Source: Christensenella sp. UBA4675
GTDB lineage: Bacteria; Bacillota; Clostridia; Christensenellales; Borkfalkiaceae
Direction of reading: 5' to 3'
DNA: 36,867 bases
Assembly (NCBI GenBank): GCA_002405165.1
Contig: DHLF01000010.1
Location: 14,905 to 51,771 of the forward strand
This document shows positions 1 to 7,438 of this stretch, in pieces (the first letter of the stretch is position 1; the number at the start of each line of letters is the position of its first letter). The notes under the pieces were generated by a model, which searched no databases, was not told where the DNA came from, and worked only from the letters and a program-made list of their open reading frames with translations. The position numbers were made by a program, and so were the translations under genes.

Positions 1-1
1 A

Positions 2-94
2 AAACCTGCTAAAAAGACTACTAAAAAAGCTGACACTACCGACGGCGCAGAAAAGCCAAAGAGAACCAGAAAGACTACCAAAGTAGAAGGTTAA
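2..94 (+). CDS. rplX: C-terminal tail of a ribosomal protein, probably L24 (partial)
   Basis: An open frame enters from the left edge and stops at TAA 92-94, 23 bases before rplE. The visible 30 residues are almost all Lys, Thr, Ala, Arg and Asp/Glu, a low-complexity basic tail. In the bacterial spc operon the gene before rplE is rplX (L24), so this is most likely the end of L24. L24 usually ends soon after its folded domain, so a lysine/alanine/threonine-rich tail would be a lineage-specific extension that could touch rRNA. No part of the folded KOW domain is inside the window, so the identity rests on position alone. Confidence 0.55.
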   Translation, partial: KPAKKTTKKADTTDGAEKPKRTRKTTKVEG

Positions 95-117
95 AGTAAT
101 TGGAGGAAAATTTATAA

Positions 118-711
118 ATGGCTACTAAAAAGACTCAGGTTGCTAAGGAAACTGCAACCGAATCAAAATACGTAAACAGAGTTAGAGAAAACTACGTTAA
201 AGAAGTAGTTCCCTACCTTGTAAAAAAGTTTGGCTATAAGAACGTAAATCAAGTTCCTAAACTCGTAAAAATCACCATCAACGGCGGATTAGGCGACCAA
301 AAGGACAACGCTAAAAGCGTACAACTCGTTCAACAAGAACTCGCTATGATTTCGGGACAAAAACCCGTTTTAACGAAAGCTAAAAAATCGGTAGCAAGCT
401 TTAAAGTAAGAGAAGGAATGAACGTAGGTATCAAAGTTGATTTAAGAGGCGACAGAATGTACGAATTTTTCGACAAGCTCGTATCTATCGCGCTTCCGAG
501 GGTAAGAGATTTTAGGGGAGTATCCACTAAGAGTTTTGACGGAAGAGGAAATTACGCAATGGGCGTAAAAGAACAACTTATATTCCCTGAAATTCAATAC
601 GACCAAGTAGAAAAAATCAGAGGATTCGATATTTGCATCGTAACCACCGCTAATACGGATGAAGAAGCAAGAGAACTTTTAAAGGCGCTCGGAATGCCTT
701 TCAAAGCATAA
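118..711 (+). CDS. rplE: 50S ribosomal protein L5
   Basis: L5 binds 5S rRNA and contacts the P-site tRNA in the central protuberance of the large subunit. The 197-residue product shows the L5 signatures: KLVKITINGGLGD near residues 44-56, the GQKPVLTKAKKSVASFKVREG segment, the RGDRMYEFFDKLV helix, and the C-terminal IVTTANTDEEARELLKALGMPF. The family is usually about 180 residues. The extra length is a polar N-terminal stretch of about 17 residues (ATKKTQVAKETATESK) before the conserved YVNRVRENY start. A GGAGG site lies just upstream of the ATG. The gene sits between the rplX tail and rpsN, as in other firmicute spc operons. Confidence 0.97.
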   Translation: MATKKTQVAKETATESKYVNRVRENYVKEVVPYLVKKFGYKNVNQVPKLVKITINGGLGDQKDNAKSVQLVQQELAMISGQKPVLTKAKKSVASFKVREGMNVGIKVDLRGDRMYEFFDKLVSIALPRVRDFRGVSTKSFDGRGNYAMGVKEQLIFPEIQYDQVEKIRGFDICIVTTANTDEEARELLKALGMPFKA

Positions 712-723
712 GGAGAGAAGTAT

Positions 724-909
724 ATGGCTAAAAAATCTATGATAAATAAGCAACAAAAGACGCCTAAGTATAAGACAAGAGCTTATACGAGATGTTCTAT
801 TTGCGGAAGACCTCACTCTGTACTTCGTAAATACGGAATTTGCCGTATTTGTTTCAGAAATCTTGCTTACAAGGGAGAAATCCCCGGCGTAAAGAAAGCA
901 AGCTGGTAA
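724..909 (+). CDS. rpsN: 30S ribosomal protein S14, zinc-binding (type Z)
   Basis: S14 helps assemble the head of the small subunit. The 61-residue length and the CxxC...CxxC pattern (Cys24, Cys27, Cys40, Cys43) identify the short zinc-containing form. The zinc-independent form is longer and lacks these cysteines. The conserved core RCSICGRPHSVLRKYGICRICF is intact and the protein ends in the usual KKASW. An AAGGAG site at 710-715 overlaps the end of rplE, so the two genes are probably translationally coupled. No second, zinc-free copy is visible in the window. Confidence 0.97.
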   Translation: MAKKSMINKQQKTPKYKTRAYTRCSICGRPHSVLRKYGICRICFRNLAYKGEIPGVKKASW

Positions 910-924
910 TAGGAGGAAAAAACA

Positions 925-1317
925 ATGACAGATCCAATAGCAGATATGCTTACCCGCATTAGAAACGCAATCGTTGCGAAACACGACGGCGTAGAAATGC
1001 CCGCTTCTAAAATGAAAGAAGAAATCGCGAAGATTTTGGTAAGCGAAGGATATATCAACGAATATAAAATCGAAGGCGAAGGCGTAGAAAAGAAATTAGT
1101 AATTTCTTTAAAATACGGTGCGAAAGGCGAAAGAGTAATTACGGGAATTAAGAGAATATCTAAACCCGGATTAAGAGTTTACGCAACTTGCGACGAATTG
1201 CCCAAAGTTTTAGGCGGACTTGGCGTAGCGATTATATCTACACCCAAGGGCGTTATGACTGATAGAGAAGCAAGAAAGAGCCGTCACGGCGGAGAAGTTC
1301 TTGCTTACGTATGGTAG
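925..1317 (+). CDS. rpsH: 30S ribosomal protein S8
   Basis: S8 binds 16S rRNA helix 21 directly and is a central organiser of the 30S platform. In E. coli it also represses the spc operon by binding its own mRNA. The 130-residue protein has the family start DPIADMLTRIRNA and the C-terminal GVMTDREARKSRHGGEVLAYVW, including the highly conserved ST-PKG-MT segment. Length is normal for the family. An AGGAGG site at 911-916 precedes the ATG at good spacing. I did not identify an S8-binding mRNA element. Confidence 0.97.
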   Translation: MTDPIADMLTRIRNAIVAKHDGVEMPASKMKEEIAKILVSEGYINEYKIEGEGVEKKLVISLKYGAKGERVITGIKRISKPGLRVYATCDELPKVLGGLGVAIISTPKGVMTDREARKSRHGGEVLAYVW

Positions 1318-1326
1318 GAGGTAGCT

Positions 1327-1869
1327 ATGTCGAGAATAGGTAGAGCTCCGGTAACCATACCGGCAGGAGTAACGGTTGAATTAAACGACGCGAAAGTTTT
1401 AACGGTAAAAGGACCTTTGGGGACTTTAACCCAACAAATTACGGGAGATATCGACGTTAAAGTCGAAGGAAACGTAGCGCACGTTGTAAGAGCCAACGAC
1501 GAAAAAGAAACCAGAAGCAAACACGGATTATACAGAGTTCTTCTTGACAATATGGTTGAAGGAGTAACTAAGGGATACGAAAAATTACTTACCGTAAACG
1601 GAGTAGGTTGGAAAGTAGCTCAAAACGGAGCAGGCCTTACGTTAAACGTAGGATTTTCTCATCCCGTAGAAGTAAAAGCTATTGACGGAATTAAGCTTAC
1701 CGCAACTAGCCAAACCGAAATTTCCGTAAAAGGAATCGATAAAGTTTTGGTAGGACAAGTAGCTTCTTCTATCAGAGTTATTCGTAAACCCGAACCTTAC
1801 CACGGATACGGAATCAAATATAAAGATGAAGTAATCGAACGTAAGGAAGGAAAGACGGCAGGTAAGTAA
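1327..1869 (+). CDS. rplF: 50S ribosomal protein L6
   Basis: L6 binds 23S rRNA near the factor-binding site at the base of the L7/L12 stalk. The 180-residue product has two L6 repeats. It begins SRIGRAPVTIPAGV and carries the classic C-terminal segment beginning RKPEPYHGYGIKY, followed by a lysine-rich end (ERKEGKTAGK). The AGGAGG site at 1316-1321 overlaps the TAG stop of rpsH, which suggests translational coupling. Length and motif order are normal. Confidence 0.97.
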   Translation: MSRIGRAPVTIPAGVTVELNDAKVLTVKGPLGTLTQQITGDIDVKVEGNVAHVVRANDEKETRSKHGLYRVLLDNMVEGVTKGYEKLLTVNGVGWKVAQNGAGLTLNVGFSHPVEVKAIDGIKLTATSQTEISVKGIDKVLVGQVASSIRVIRKPEPYHGYGIKYKDEVIERKEGKTAGK

Positions 1870-1879
1870 GGAGTAAATT

Positions 1880-2248
1880 ATGATATCAAAAATAGATAAA
1901 AATAATGAAAGACTCAGAAGACACGTAAGAGTCAGAAAAAATATTTCGGGAACTGCCGAATGTCCGAGATTAAGCGTATACAGAAGTTTAACTAACATTT
2001 ACGCACAAGTAATAGACGACGTAAAGGGAGTTACGCTTTGCGCTTGTTCAACTCTTGAAAAAGAAATAAAGGGCGAAATAGAAGGCAAAACGAAAAAAGA
2101 ACAAGCTAAAATAGTAGGCGCGAAAGTTGCCGAAAAAGTTTTGGCTTTGGGAATAAAGAACGTTGTATTCGATAGAGGCGGATATTTATATACCGGAAGA
2201 GTACAATCGCTCGCAGACGGTGCAAGAGAAGCCGGATTAGAGTTTTAA
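1880..2248 (+). CDS. rplR: 50S ribosomal protein L18
   Basis: L18 joins L5 and 5S rRNA in the central protuberance. The 122-residue protein shows the basic N-terminal region RLRRHVRVRKNISGT, the PRLSVYRSLTNIYAQVIDD motif and the C-terminal VVFDRGGYLYTGRVQSLADGAREAGLEF, all diagnostic of bacterial L18. An AAGGAG site at the end of rplF gives normal initiation spacing. Nothing unusual is seen. Confidence 0.97.
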   Translation: MISKIDKNNERLRRHVRVRKNISGTAECPRLSVYRSLTNIYAQVIDDVKGVTLCACSTLEKEIKGEIEGKTKKEQAKIVGAKVAEKVLALGIKNVVFDRGGYLYTGRVQSLADGAREAGLEF

Positions 2249-2259
2249 GGGAGGAAAAA

Positions 2260-2781
2260 ATGGCAAGAGAAAATAATAGACCTGCAAGAAGACAGGAAGA
2301 AAGAGATCCATTTACTAAAAAACTCGTTGCGGTAAACCGTATTACGAAGGTTGTAAAAGGCGGTAGAAAAATGCGTTTCTCGGCGTTAGTAGTCGTTGGC
2401 GACGAAAACGGCAGAGTCGGATACGGAACGGGAAAAGCTAACGAAGTACCGGAAGCTATCGAAAAAGCTTCGGCACAAGCTAAAAAAGCTATGATAAAAG
2501 TAGCTATGGTAGGAACGACTATTCCTCACGAAATACTCGGAAAATTCGGAAAAGGAAGCATTTTAATGATGCCTGCCGAAGAAGGTACGGGAGTTATCGC
2601 GGGCGGTCCCGTTCGTATCATAATGGAATGCGCGGGAATTAAGAACATCAGAACGAAATCTCACGGAACTAATAACCCCATCAATATGGTTAAAGCCACT
2701 ATTGACGGATTAGCTCAATTGAGAGATGCGCAAATGATAGCAAGTCTTCGTGGAAAGACCGTAGAAGAAATTTTAGGTTAA
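2260..2781 (+). CDS. rpsE: 30S ribosomal protein S5
   Basis: S5 lies at the mRNA entry side of the small subunit and takes part in decoding fidelity. The 173-residue protein has the double-stranded-RNA-binding-like N-domain, including the loop VNRITKVVKGGRKMRFSAL, then GDENGRVGYGTGKANEVPEA and a C-domain with TGVIAGGPVRIIMECAGI and KSHGTNNPINMVKATIDGL. A GGGAGG site precedes the ATG. Length and motifs are normal. Confidence 0.97.
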   Translation: MARENNRPARRQEERDPFTKKLVAVNRITKVVKGGRKMRFSALVVVGDENGRVGYGTGKANEVPEAIEKASAQAKKAMIKVAMVGTTIPHEILGKFGKGSILMMPAEEGTGVIAGGPVRIIMECAGIKNIRTKSHGTNNPINMVKATIDGLAQLRDAQMIASLRGKTVEEILG

Positions 2782-2794
2782 GGAGCGTGTGAAA

Positions 2795-2974
2795 ATGGAA
2801 AAAGTAAGAATTACGTTAGTAAAAAGCACGATATCCAGCTTAAAAAACCAAAAAGCTACGATAGAAGCTTTGGGACTTAAAAAAATCGGTCAATCCAAAG
2901 AATTTACTGTCAGCGACAGTTTAAACGGAATGATTGCGAAAGTAAATCATCTCGTAAAAGTAGAAAAGATTTAA
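2795..2974 (+). CDS. rpmD: 50S ribosomal protein L30
   Basis: L30 is a small peripheral large-subunit protein. The product MEKVRITLVKSTISSLKNQ... ending GMIAKVNHLVKVEKI is a standard 59-residue bacterial L30. I start it at the ATG at 2795 rather than the GTG at 2789, because the AGGAG site at 2781-2785 is only three bases from the GTG but nine from the ATG. The SD overlaps the end of rpsE, consistent with coupling. Confidence 0.95.
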   Translation: MEKVRITLVKSTISSLKNQKATIEALGLKKIGQSKEFTVSDSLNGMIAKVNHLVKVEKI

Positions 2975-2986
2975 GGCGGTAACAAA

Positions 2987-3433
2987 ATGAGAATAGATAC
3001 GTTAAAACCCGCAGAAGGCGCAGTAATAAAAGCCAAAAGATTGGGTAGAGGAATCGGCTCGGGATTAGGAAAAACCAGCGGTAAGGGTCATAAAGGACAA
3101 TGGGCTCGTAGCGGTGGCGGAGTAAGACCGGGATTTGAAGGCGGACAAATGCCTTTAACCAGAAGAATTCCTAAAAAAGGATTTAATAACCATTTTAAGA
3201 AAGTTTACGCAGTAGTAAACGTATCCCGTTTAGCTTCTATTCCTGCCGACACGGTAGTAGATTACGATTACCTTTACGAAATGGGTTTAGTAAAAGAAAT
3301 AAAGAACGCTGTCGGTCTTAAAATATTAGGAGATGGAGAATTAAGCGTAGCGCTTACGGTTAAAGCCGATAAATTTTCCGCATCCGCAAAAGAAGCAATA
3401 GAAAAAGCAGGCGGAAAAGCCGAAGAAATCTGA
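2987..3433 (+). CDS. rplO: 50S ribosomal protein L15
   Basis: L15 is a late-assembly large-subunit protein with a long extended N-terminal arm. The 148-residue product has the typical glycine/arginine/lysine-rich arm (KRLGRGIGSGLGKTSGKGHKGQ, then GGGVRPGFEGGQMPLTRRIPKKGF) followed by a compact domain ending ALTVKADKFSASAKEAIEKAGG. It sits directly before secY, the normal order. Length is normal. Confidence 0.96.
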   Translation: MRIDTLKPAEGAVIKAKRLGRGIGSGLGKTSGKGHKGQWARSGGGVRPGFEGGQMPLTRRIPKKGFNNHFKKVYAVVNVSRLASIPADTVVDYDYLYEMGLVKEIKNAVGLKILGDGELSVALTVKADKFSASAKEAIEKAGGKAEEI

Positions 3434-3459
3434 TTTTATCGTAAAGCGGAGGAAACAAA

Positions 3460-4785
3460 ATGTGGGAAACGTTAAAACGTGCCTTTAAGATAAAAGAAAT
3501 AAGAATAAAGATATTGCTTACGGTAGTCTTTATGATTATTTACAGAATAGGTTGTTATATTCCCGTACCGGGAGTAGGCGGTGGGCTAATCAATAGCGAA
3601 ACCTTAAACAACGTAACTTATTTAGGCATAATGAGTATGATGACCGGTGGAGCATTATCCAACGGAACTTGGCTTGCAATGGGTATAGGACCGTACATCA
3701 ACTCATCGATTATTATTCAACTTCTTACCGTAGCAATTCCAAGACTTGAAAGATTAAGCAAGGAAGGGGAAAGCGGTAGGAAAAAAATAAACAATCTTAC
3801 GAGATACGTTGCGGTTTTGCTTGCCGTTATTCAATCAATCGGAATTTTGTTAAATTACGGAAGAACAGCTTTAACGGTAGACGGAGACGCTTCTTCACTA
3901 ACGAGTTTATTAGGCGGACAAAAATGGCTTGCATATACGCTTACGGTAATATTCTACACGTCGGGCGCGTTAGTAACCGTTTGGATAGGTGAAAGAATAA
4001 CCGATTACGGCGTAAGCAACGGAATTTCTATGTTAATCTTTGCAGGTATCCTAGCAACCGCGGGAATCTATTTTATAGATATGATTCGCGGAATAGGCGC
4101 AGGCGGAGACGAAGGAATGAAGAGTTTTTGGAGATTGTTTGCCTATATCGTTGCTATAATTGTAATATTTGCTTTAATAGTATGCGTAGAAAACGCAGAA
4201 AGAAAAGTAAAAGTTCAGTATGCCAAACAAGTTAAGGGAAGAAAGATGATGGGCGGACAGTCCACAGAAATTCCTATGAAAGTAAACGCAAACGGCGTTA
4301 TGCCCTTGATATTTGCTTTTTCGATAGTATCTTTCCCCGAACTTATTTTCACGATGTTAATGTCGGAAAACAATAAAGTTTTAAGATGGTGGCAAAAGTG
4401 GATGGGAACGCAATCTTGGGTATATATGATAGTACTTTGCTTACTCATATTCTTCTTTGCATTCTTCTATTCGCAAATTCAATTCAATCCCGAAGACGTA
4501 AGTAAATCCATTCAACAAAACGGCGGATTTATACAAGGAATCAGACCGGGTAAAGCAACTAGCGACTATTTAGGCAAAATAAACAAGAGAATTACGCTTT
4601 TCGGGGCGGTATTCCTTGCGTTTATGGCGCTTGTTCCCGCTATCTTGTTTAGATATATAGACCCGACCAAATCGTCTGTTTTCTCGGCAACGGGAATGTT
4701 AATCGTAGTCAGCGTCGCGCTAGAATTTAATACGGCGTTGGAATCGCAGATTATGATGAAAAATTATAAGGGATTTTTAAAGTAA
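3460..4785 (+). CDS. secY: Protein translocase channel subunit SecY
   Basis: SecY forms the protein-conducting channel of the Sec translocon in the cytoplasmic membrane, with SecE and SecG. The 441-residue protein shows about ten hydrophobic segments and SecY hallmarks: YRIGCYIPVPGV after the first helix, a plug-region stretch rich in Gly/Met, GIGPYINSSIIIQLL, the loop KEGESGRKKINNLTRY, and the C-terminal IRPGKATSDYLGKINKRITLFG. An AGGAGG-like site (GGAGG at 3449-3453) precedes the ATG. Its stop is separated from adk by one base, so adk translation probably depends on secY translation. Confidence 0.97.
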   Translation: MWETLKRAFKIKEIRIKILLTVVFMIIYRIGCYIPVPGVGGGLINSETLNNVTYLGIMSMMTGGALSNGTWLAMGIGPYINSSIIIQLLTVAIPRLERLSKEGESGRKKINNLTRYVAVLLAVIQSIGILLNYGRTALTVDGDASSLTSLLGGQKWLAYTLTVIFYTSGALVTVWIGERITDYGVSNGISMLIFAGILATAGIYFIDMIRGIGAGGDEGMKSFWRLFAYIVAIIVIFALIVCVENAERKVKVQYAKQVKGRKMMGGQSTEIPMKVNANGVMPLIFAFSIVSFPELIFTMLMSENNKVLRWWQKWMGTQSWVYMIVLCLLIFFFAFFYSQIQFNPEDVSKSIQQNGGFIQGIRPGKATSDYLGKINKRITLFGAVFLAFMALVPAILFRYIDPTKSSVFSATGMLIVVSVALEFNTALESQIMMKNYKGFLK

Positions 4786-4786
4786 A

Positions 4787-5407
4787 ATGAAAATAGTATT
4801 GCTTGGCGCTCCCGGAGCAGGAAAGGGAACGCAGGCAGACGGTATTTCCAAAAGATTTAACATAGTTCATATATCTACCGGAGATATTTTCAGAAAAAAC
4901 ATAAAAGAACAAACTGAAATCGGCAAGGTTGCCAAAAGCTACATAGATAAAGGTGACCTTGTTCCCGACGAAGTTACTTGCGAAATAGTAAGGCTTCGTT
5001 TAGCGGAAGACGATTGTAAAAACGGTTATCTTTTAGACGGTTTTCCGAGAAATCTTTTTCAAGCGGAAAAGTTATCCGAAATAGACAATATAGACTATTG
5101 CATAAATTTGGACGTTCCGCAAGAAAAACTAATCGCAAGGTTAACGGGCAGAAGAGTTTGTTCTCAGTGCGGTAAAAGTTTTCACGTGGACTTTTTAAAC
5201 GGAAAAACCGTTTGCGACGAATGTAACAGTAAATTAATACATCGTTCGGACGATCATATAAGTCAGGTCACGGAGCGTATGGCGGTTTATATCGCGCAAA
5301 CGAAACCGCTAATCGACTATTATGCTAAAAAAGGCATTTTGGTAAACGTAAACGCGGACGGAAGTATTAAAGAAATCGAAGAGCGTATAAAACAAGCGAT
5401 AAAATGA
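4787..5407 (+). CDS. adk: Adenylate kinase, zinc-type LID
   Basis: Adk converts ATP plus AMP to two ADP in the cytoplasm. The 206-residue product has the P-loop GAPGAGKGT at residues 7-15, the AMP-binding STGDIFR motif, DGFPRNLFQAE, and a long LID domain. The LID carries Cys125, Cys128, Cys143 and Cys146 in the CxxC...CxxC arrangement that binds structural zinc in Gram-positive enzymes. The start is one base after the secY stop with no good separate SD, and its stop overlaps the map start by four bases (ATGA), so translation is coupled on both sides. Confidence 0.97.
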   Translation: MKIVLLGAPGAGKGTQADGISKRFNIVHISTGDIFRKNIKEQTEIGKVAKSYIDKGDLVPDEVTCEIVRLRLAEDDCKNGYLLDGFPRNLFQAEKLSEIDNIDYCINLDVPQEKLIARLTGRRVCSQCGKSFHVDFLNGKTVCDECNSKLIHRSDDHISQVTERMAVYIAQTKPLIDYYAKKGILVNVNADGSIKEIEERIKQAIK

Positions 5408-6141
5408 TTAAGATTAAAAGTGTAAAAGAAATCGAGCAGATGAGGGACGCTTGTAAAATCACGAGAGACGTTTTAGAACTGCTTGAAGACAGAATTCAGG
5501 TTGGAATGACAACCAAAGAATTAGATGCTATTGCATTTGAATATATTACGCGTTGCGGAGCAAGACCTGCCTTTTTGGGTTACGGCGGATTTCCCGGTTC
5601 GGTATGTATTTCTATAGACGAGCAAGTTGTACACGGAATACCTTCGGACAGAGTAATTAAAGAAGGCGAGATAGTCAGTCTTGACGTAGGAGCTTATTAT
5701 AACGGATTTAACGGGGACGCCGCAAGAAGCGTTTACGTAGGTAAGATAAGCGACGAAAAGAAAAGACTGATAGAAGTCACCAAACAAAGCTTTTTCAAGG
5801 GATTGGAAGGAATTTCTGCGGGAAGCGCTTTGGGCGATATAGGTTATCAAATTCAAACTTACGTCGAAGCAAACGGATTTTCGGTCGTAAGGGATATGGT
5901 CGGACACGGAGTAGGCAGACACCTACACGAAGACCCGTCAGTACCGAATTACGGACATAAAGGAACGGGAATAAGACTGAGAAGCGGAATGACGATAGCC
6001 GTTGAACCTATGGTAAATATGGGTACTTACGACGTGATTATCGACGGTTGGAAATGTGTAACTAAGGACGGAAAACCGTCTGCGCATTACGAAAACACGT
6101 TGCTAATCAAAGACGACGGCGTAGAAATTTTAACTTTGTAA
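5404..6141 (+). CDS. map: Methionine aminopeptidase, type I
   Basis: Map removes the initiator methionine from new proteins. The 245-residue protein has the type I pita-bread fold without an N-terminal zinc finger. Metal ligands are visible in order: the two aspartates in VSLDVGAYYNGFNGDAARS, the histidine in GHGVGRHLHEDP, and the glutamates in AVEPMVNMG and SAHYENTLL. The ATG overlaps the adk TGA. The secY-adk-map order is standard for Gram-positive bacteria. Confidence 0.97.
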   Translation: MIKIKSVKEIEQMRDACKITRDVLELLEDRIQVGMTTKELDAIAFEYITRCGARPAFLGYGGFPGSVCISIDEQVVHGIPSDRVIKEGEIVSLDVGAYYNGFNGDAARSVYVGKISDEKKRLIEVTKQSFFKGLEGISAGSALGDIGYQIQTYVEANGFSVVRDMVGHGVGRHLHEDPSVPNYGHKGTGIRLRSGMTIAVEPMVNMGTYDVIIDGWKCVTKDGKPSAHYENTLLIKDDGVEILTL

Positions 6142-6189
6142 TAAAAAGTAAAAATTACTTTTAAAAGAAAATAAACGGAGGGTATTAGT

Positions 6190-6411
6190 TTGTCAAAGAA
6201 CGATGTAATAGAGGCGGAAGGCGTCATAGAAGAAGCATTACCGAACGCGACGTTTAAAGTAAAACTTTCAAACGGACATTTAGTAACGGCTTATATATCG
6301 GGAAAACTCAGAATGAATTTCATAAAAATAATTCCGGGGGACACCGTAAAAATCGAGATGAGTCCGTATGATTTTACAAAAGGTAGAATTATTTGGCGTA
6401 GTAAGACCTGA
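6190..6411 (+). CDS. infA: Translation initiation factor IF-1
   Basis: IF-1 binds the ribosomal A site during initiation. The 73-residue S1/OB-fold protein matches the family closely: SKNDVIEAEGVIEEALPNATFKVKLSNGH, then ISGKLRMNFIKIIPGDTVKIEMSPYD and KGRIIWR. The start codon is TTG, preceded by GGAGGG at 6177-6182 with seven bases of spacing. No ATG gives a full-length product. The rare TTG may keep IF-1 synthesis low relative to its ribosomal protein neighbours. The KOW-domain gene that some Gram-positive operons place before infA is absent. Confidence 0.96.
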   Translation: MSKNDVIEAEGVIEEALPNATFKVKLSNGHLVTAYISGKLRMNFIKIIPGDTVKIEMSPYDFTKGRIIWRSKT

Positions 6412-6442
6412 CACATAAAAAAACTAATCGGAGGATATAAAG

Positions 6443-6559
6443 ATGAAAGTAAGACCATCGGTAAAACCTATGTGCGATAAATGTAGGGTAATTAAAAGAG
6501 AAGGCAAAGTTATGGTAATTTGTTCAAAGAGCAAGAGCCACAAACAAAAACAAGGCTAA
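6443..6559 (+). CDS. rpmJ: 50S ribosomal protein L36, zinc-binding
   Basis: A 38-codon gene encodes a complete L36, starting MKVRPSVKPMCDKCRVIKRE and ending SKSHKQKQG. Zinc ligands Cys11, Cys14, Cys27 and His33 are all present, so this is the zinc-containing form. A GGAGG site lies about nine bases before the ATG. The position between infA and rpsM is the standard one. L36 is one of the last proteins added to the 50S subunit. Confidence 0.97.
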   Translation: MKVRPSVKPMCDKCRVIKREGKVMVICSKSKSHKQKQG

Positions 6560-6570
6560 TAGAAAACAAC

Positions 6571-6600
6571 CGCTTTTAACATTCCAAACAAAAAAAGCGG
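6571..6600 (+). promoter_or_regulatory. Hairpin in the rpmJ-rpsM spacer, possible alpha-operon leader element
   Basis: CCGCTTTT at 6570-6577 pairs perfectly with AAAAGCGG at 6593-6600 across a 15-base loop. No U-tract follows, so it does not look like a terminator. The 85-base spacer is the longest gap in this part of the operon, and rpsD (S4) lies downstream. In E. coli S4 represses the alpha operon by binding the rpsM leader. A similar role here is inference only. Confidence 0.35.
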
Positions 6601-6644
6601 ACAATATATAAAAAACAAAAAAGAAAAATTTCGGAGGTAACAAA

Positions 6645-7022
6645 ATGGCTCGTATTGCCGGTGTAGATTTACCAAGAGAAAAAAGAGTAGAAATTGGTAT
6701 CACCTACATTTATGGAATTGGTTTAGCTACGGCTAAAAAGATTTTAGCTGAAACGGGCGTTAATCCCGACACGAGAGTTAAGGATTTAACCGAACAAGAC
6801 GTTTCTAAGTTAAGAGAATATATAGATAAACATCTTCGCGTAGAAGGTGAATTAAAATCCGAAGTCAACCTTAACATAAAAAGACTTATGGAAATAGGTT
6901 GCTATCGTGGATTAAGACACAGAAAAGGACTTCCCGTAAGAGGACAAAGCTCTAAGAGAAATGCTCGTACGAGAAAAGGACCTAAGCGTACCGTTGCAAA
7001 GAAAAAGACGGCTACAAGATAA
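6645..7022 (+). CDS. rpsM: 30S ribosomal protein S13
   Basis: S13 is at the top of the 30S head and contacts the P-site tRNA and the 50S subunit. The 125-residue protein begins ARIAGVDLPREKRVEIGITYIYGIG, has the helix-two-turn-helix core, and ends in the basic tail CYRGLRHRKGLPVRGQSSKRNARTRKGPKRTVAKKK. A CGGAGG site precedes the ATG. It starts the rpsM-rpsK-rpsD-rpoA-rplQ (alpha-operon type) block. Confidence 0.97.
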   Translation: MARIAGVDLPREKRVEIGITYIYGIGLATAKKILAETGVNPDTRVKDLTEQDVSKLREYIDKHLRVEGELKSEVNLNIKRLMEIGCYRGLRHRKGLPVRGQSSKRNARTRKGPKRTVAKKKTATR

Positions 7023-7034
7023 TGGAGGATAAAA

Positions 7035-7424
7035 ATGGCTACTAAAACCGTTTCTAAAAAACGTAAAGAATTAAAGAAAATAGATAAAGGGCAAGTACAC
7101 ATTCAATCTTCTTTCAACAACACCATCATAACCGTAACGGATATGAACGGAAATACTATTTCGCATTGTAGCGCAGGAAGCTTAGGATATAAAGGTTCGC
7201 GTAAATCTACCCCGTTTGCGGCTCAACAAGCTTGTGAAAAAGCAGTAAGAGAAGCAATGGAACACGGTTTAAGAAGCGCAGAAGTGTACGTTAAAGGACC
7301 CGGACAAGGTAGAGAATCGGCAGTAAGAGTATTAGGAGTATGCGGAGTAGCGGTAACGCTAATTCAAGACGTTTCGCCTATCGCTCACAACGGATGCCGT
7401 CCGCCTAAACGTCGTAGAGTTTAA
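7035..7424 (+). CDS. rpsK: 30S ribosomal protein S11
   Basis: S11 is part of the 30S platform near the mRNA exit. The 129-residue product shows GQVHIQSSFNNTIITVTDMNGNTISHCSAG, then GSRKSTPFAAQQACEKA, VYVKGPGQGRESAVRVL and the conserved end DVSPIAHNGCRPPKRRRV. A GGAGG site overlaps the end of rpsM. Normal in length and order. Confidence 0.97.
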   Translation: MATKTVSKKRKELKKIDKGQVHIQSSFNNTIITVTDMNGNTISHCSAGSLGYKGSRKSTPFAAQQACEKAVREAMEHGLRSAEVYVKGPGQGRESAVRVLGVCGVAVTLIQDVSPIAHNGCRPPKRRRV

Positions 7425-7438
7425 TGGAGGAATGAAAA

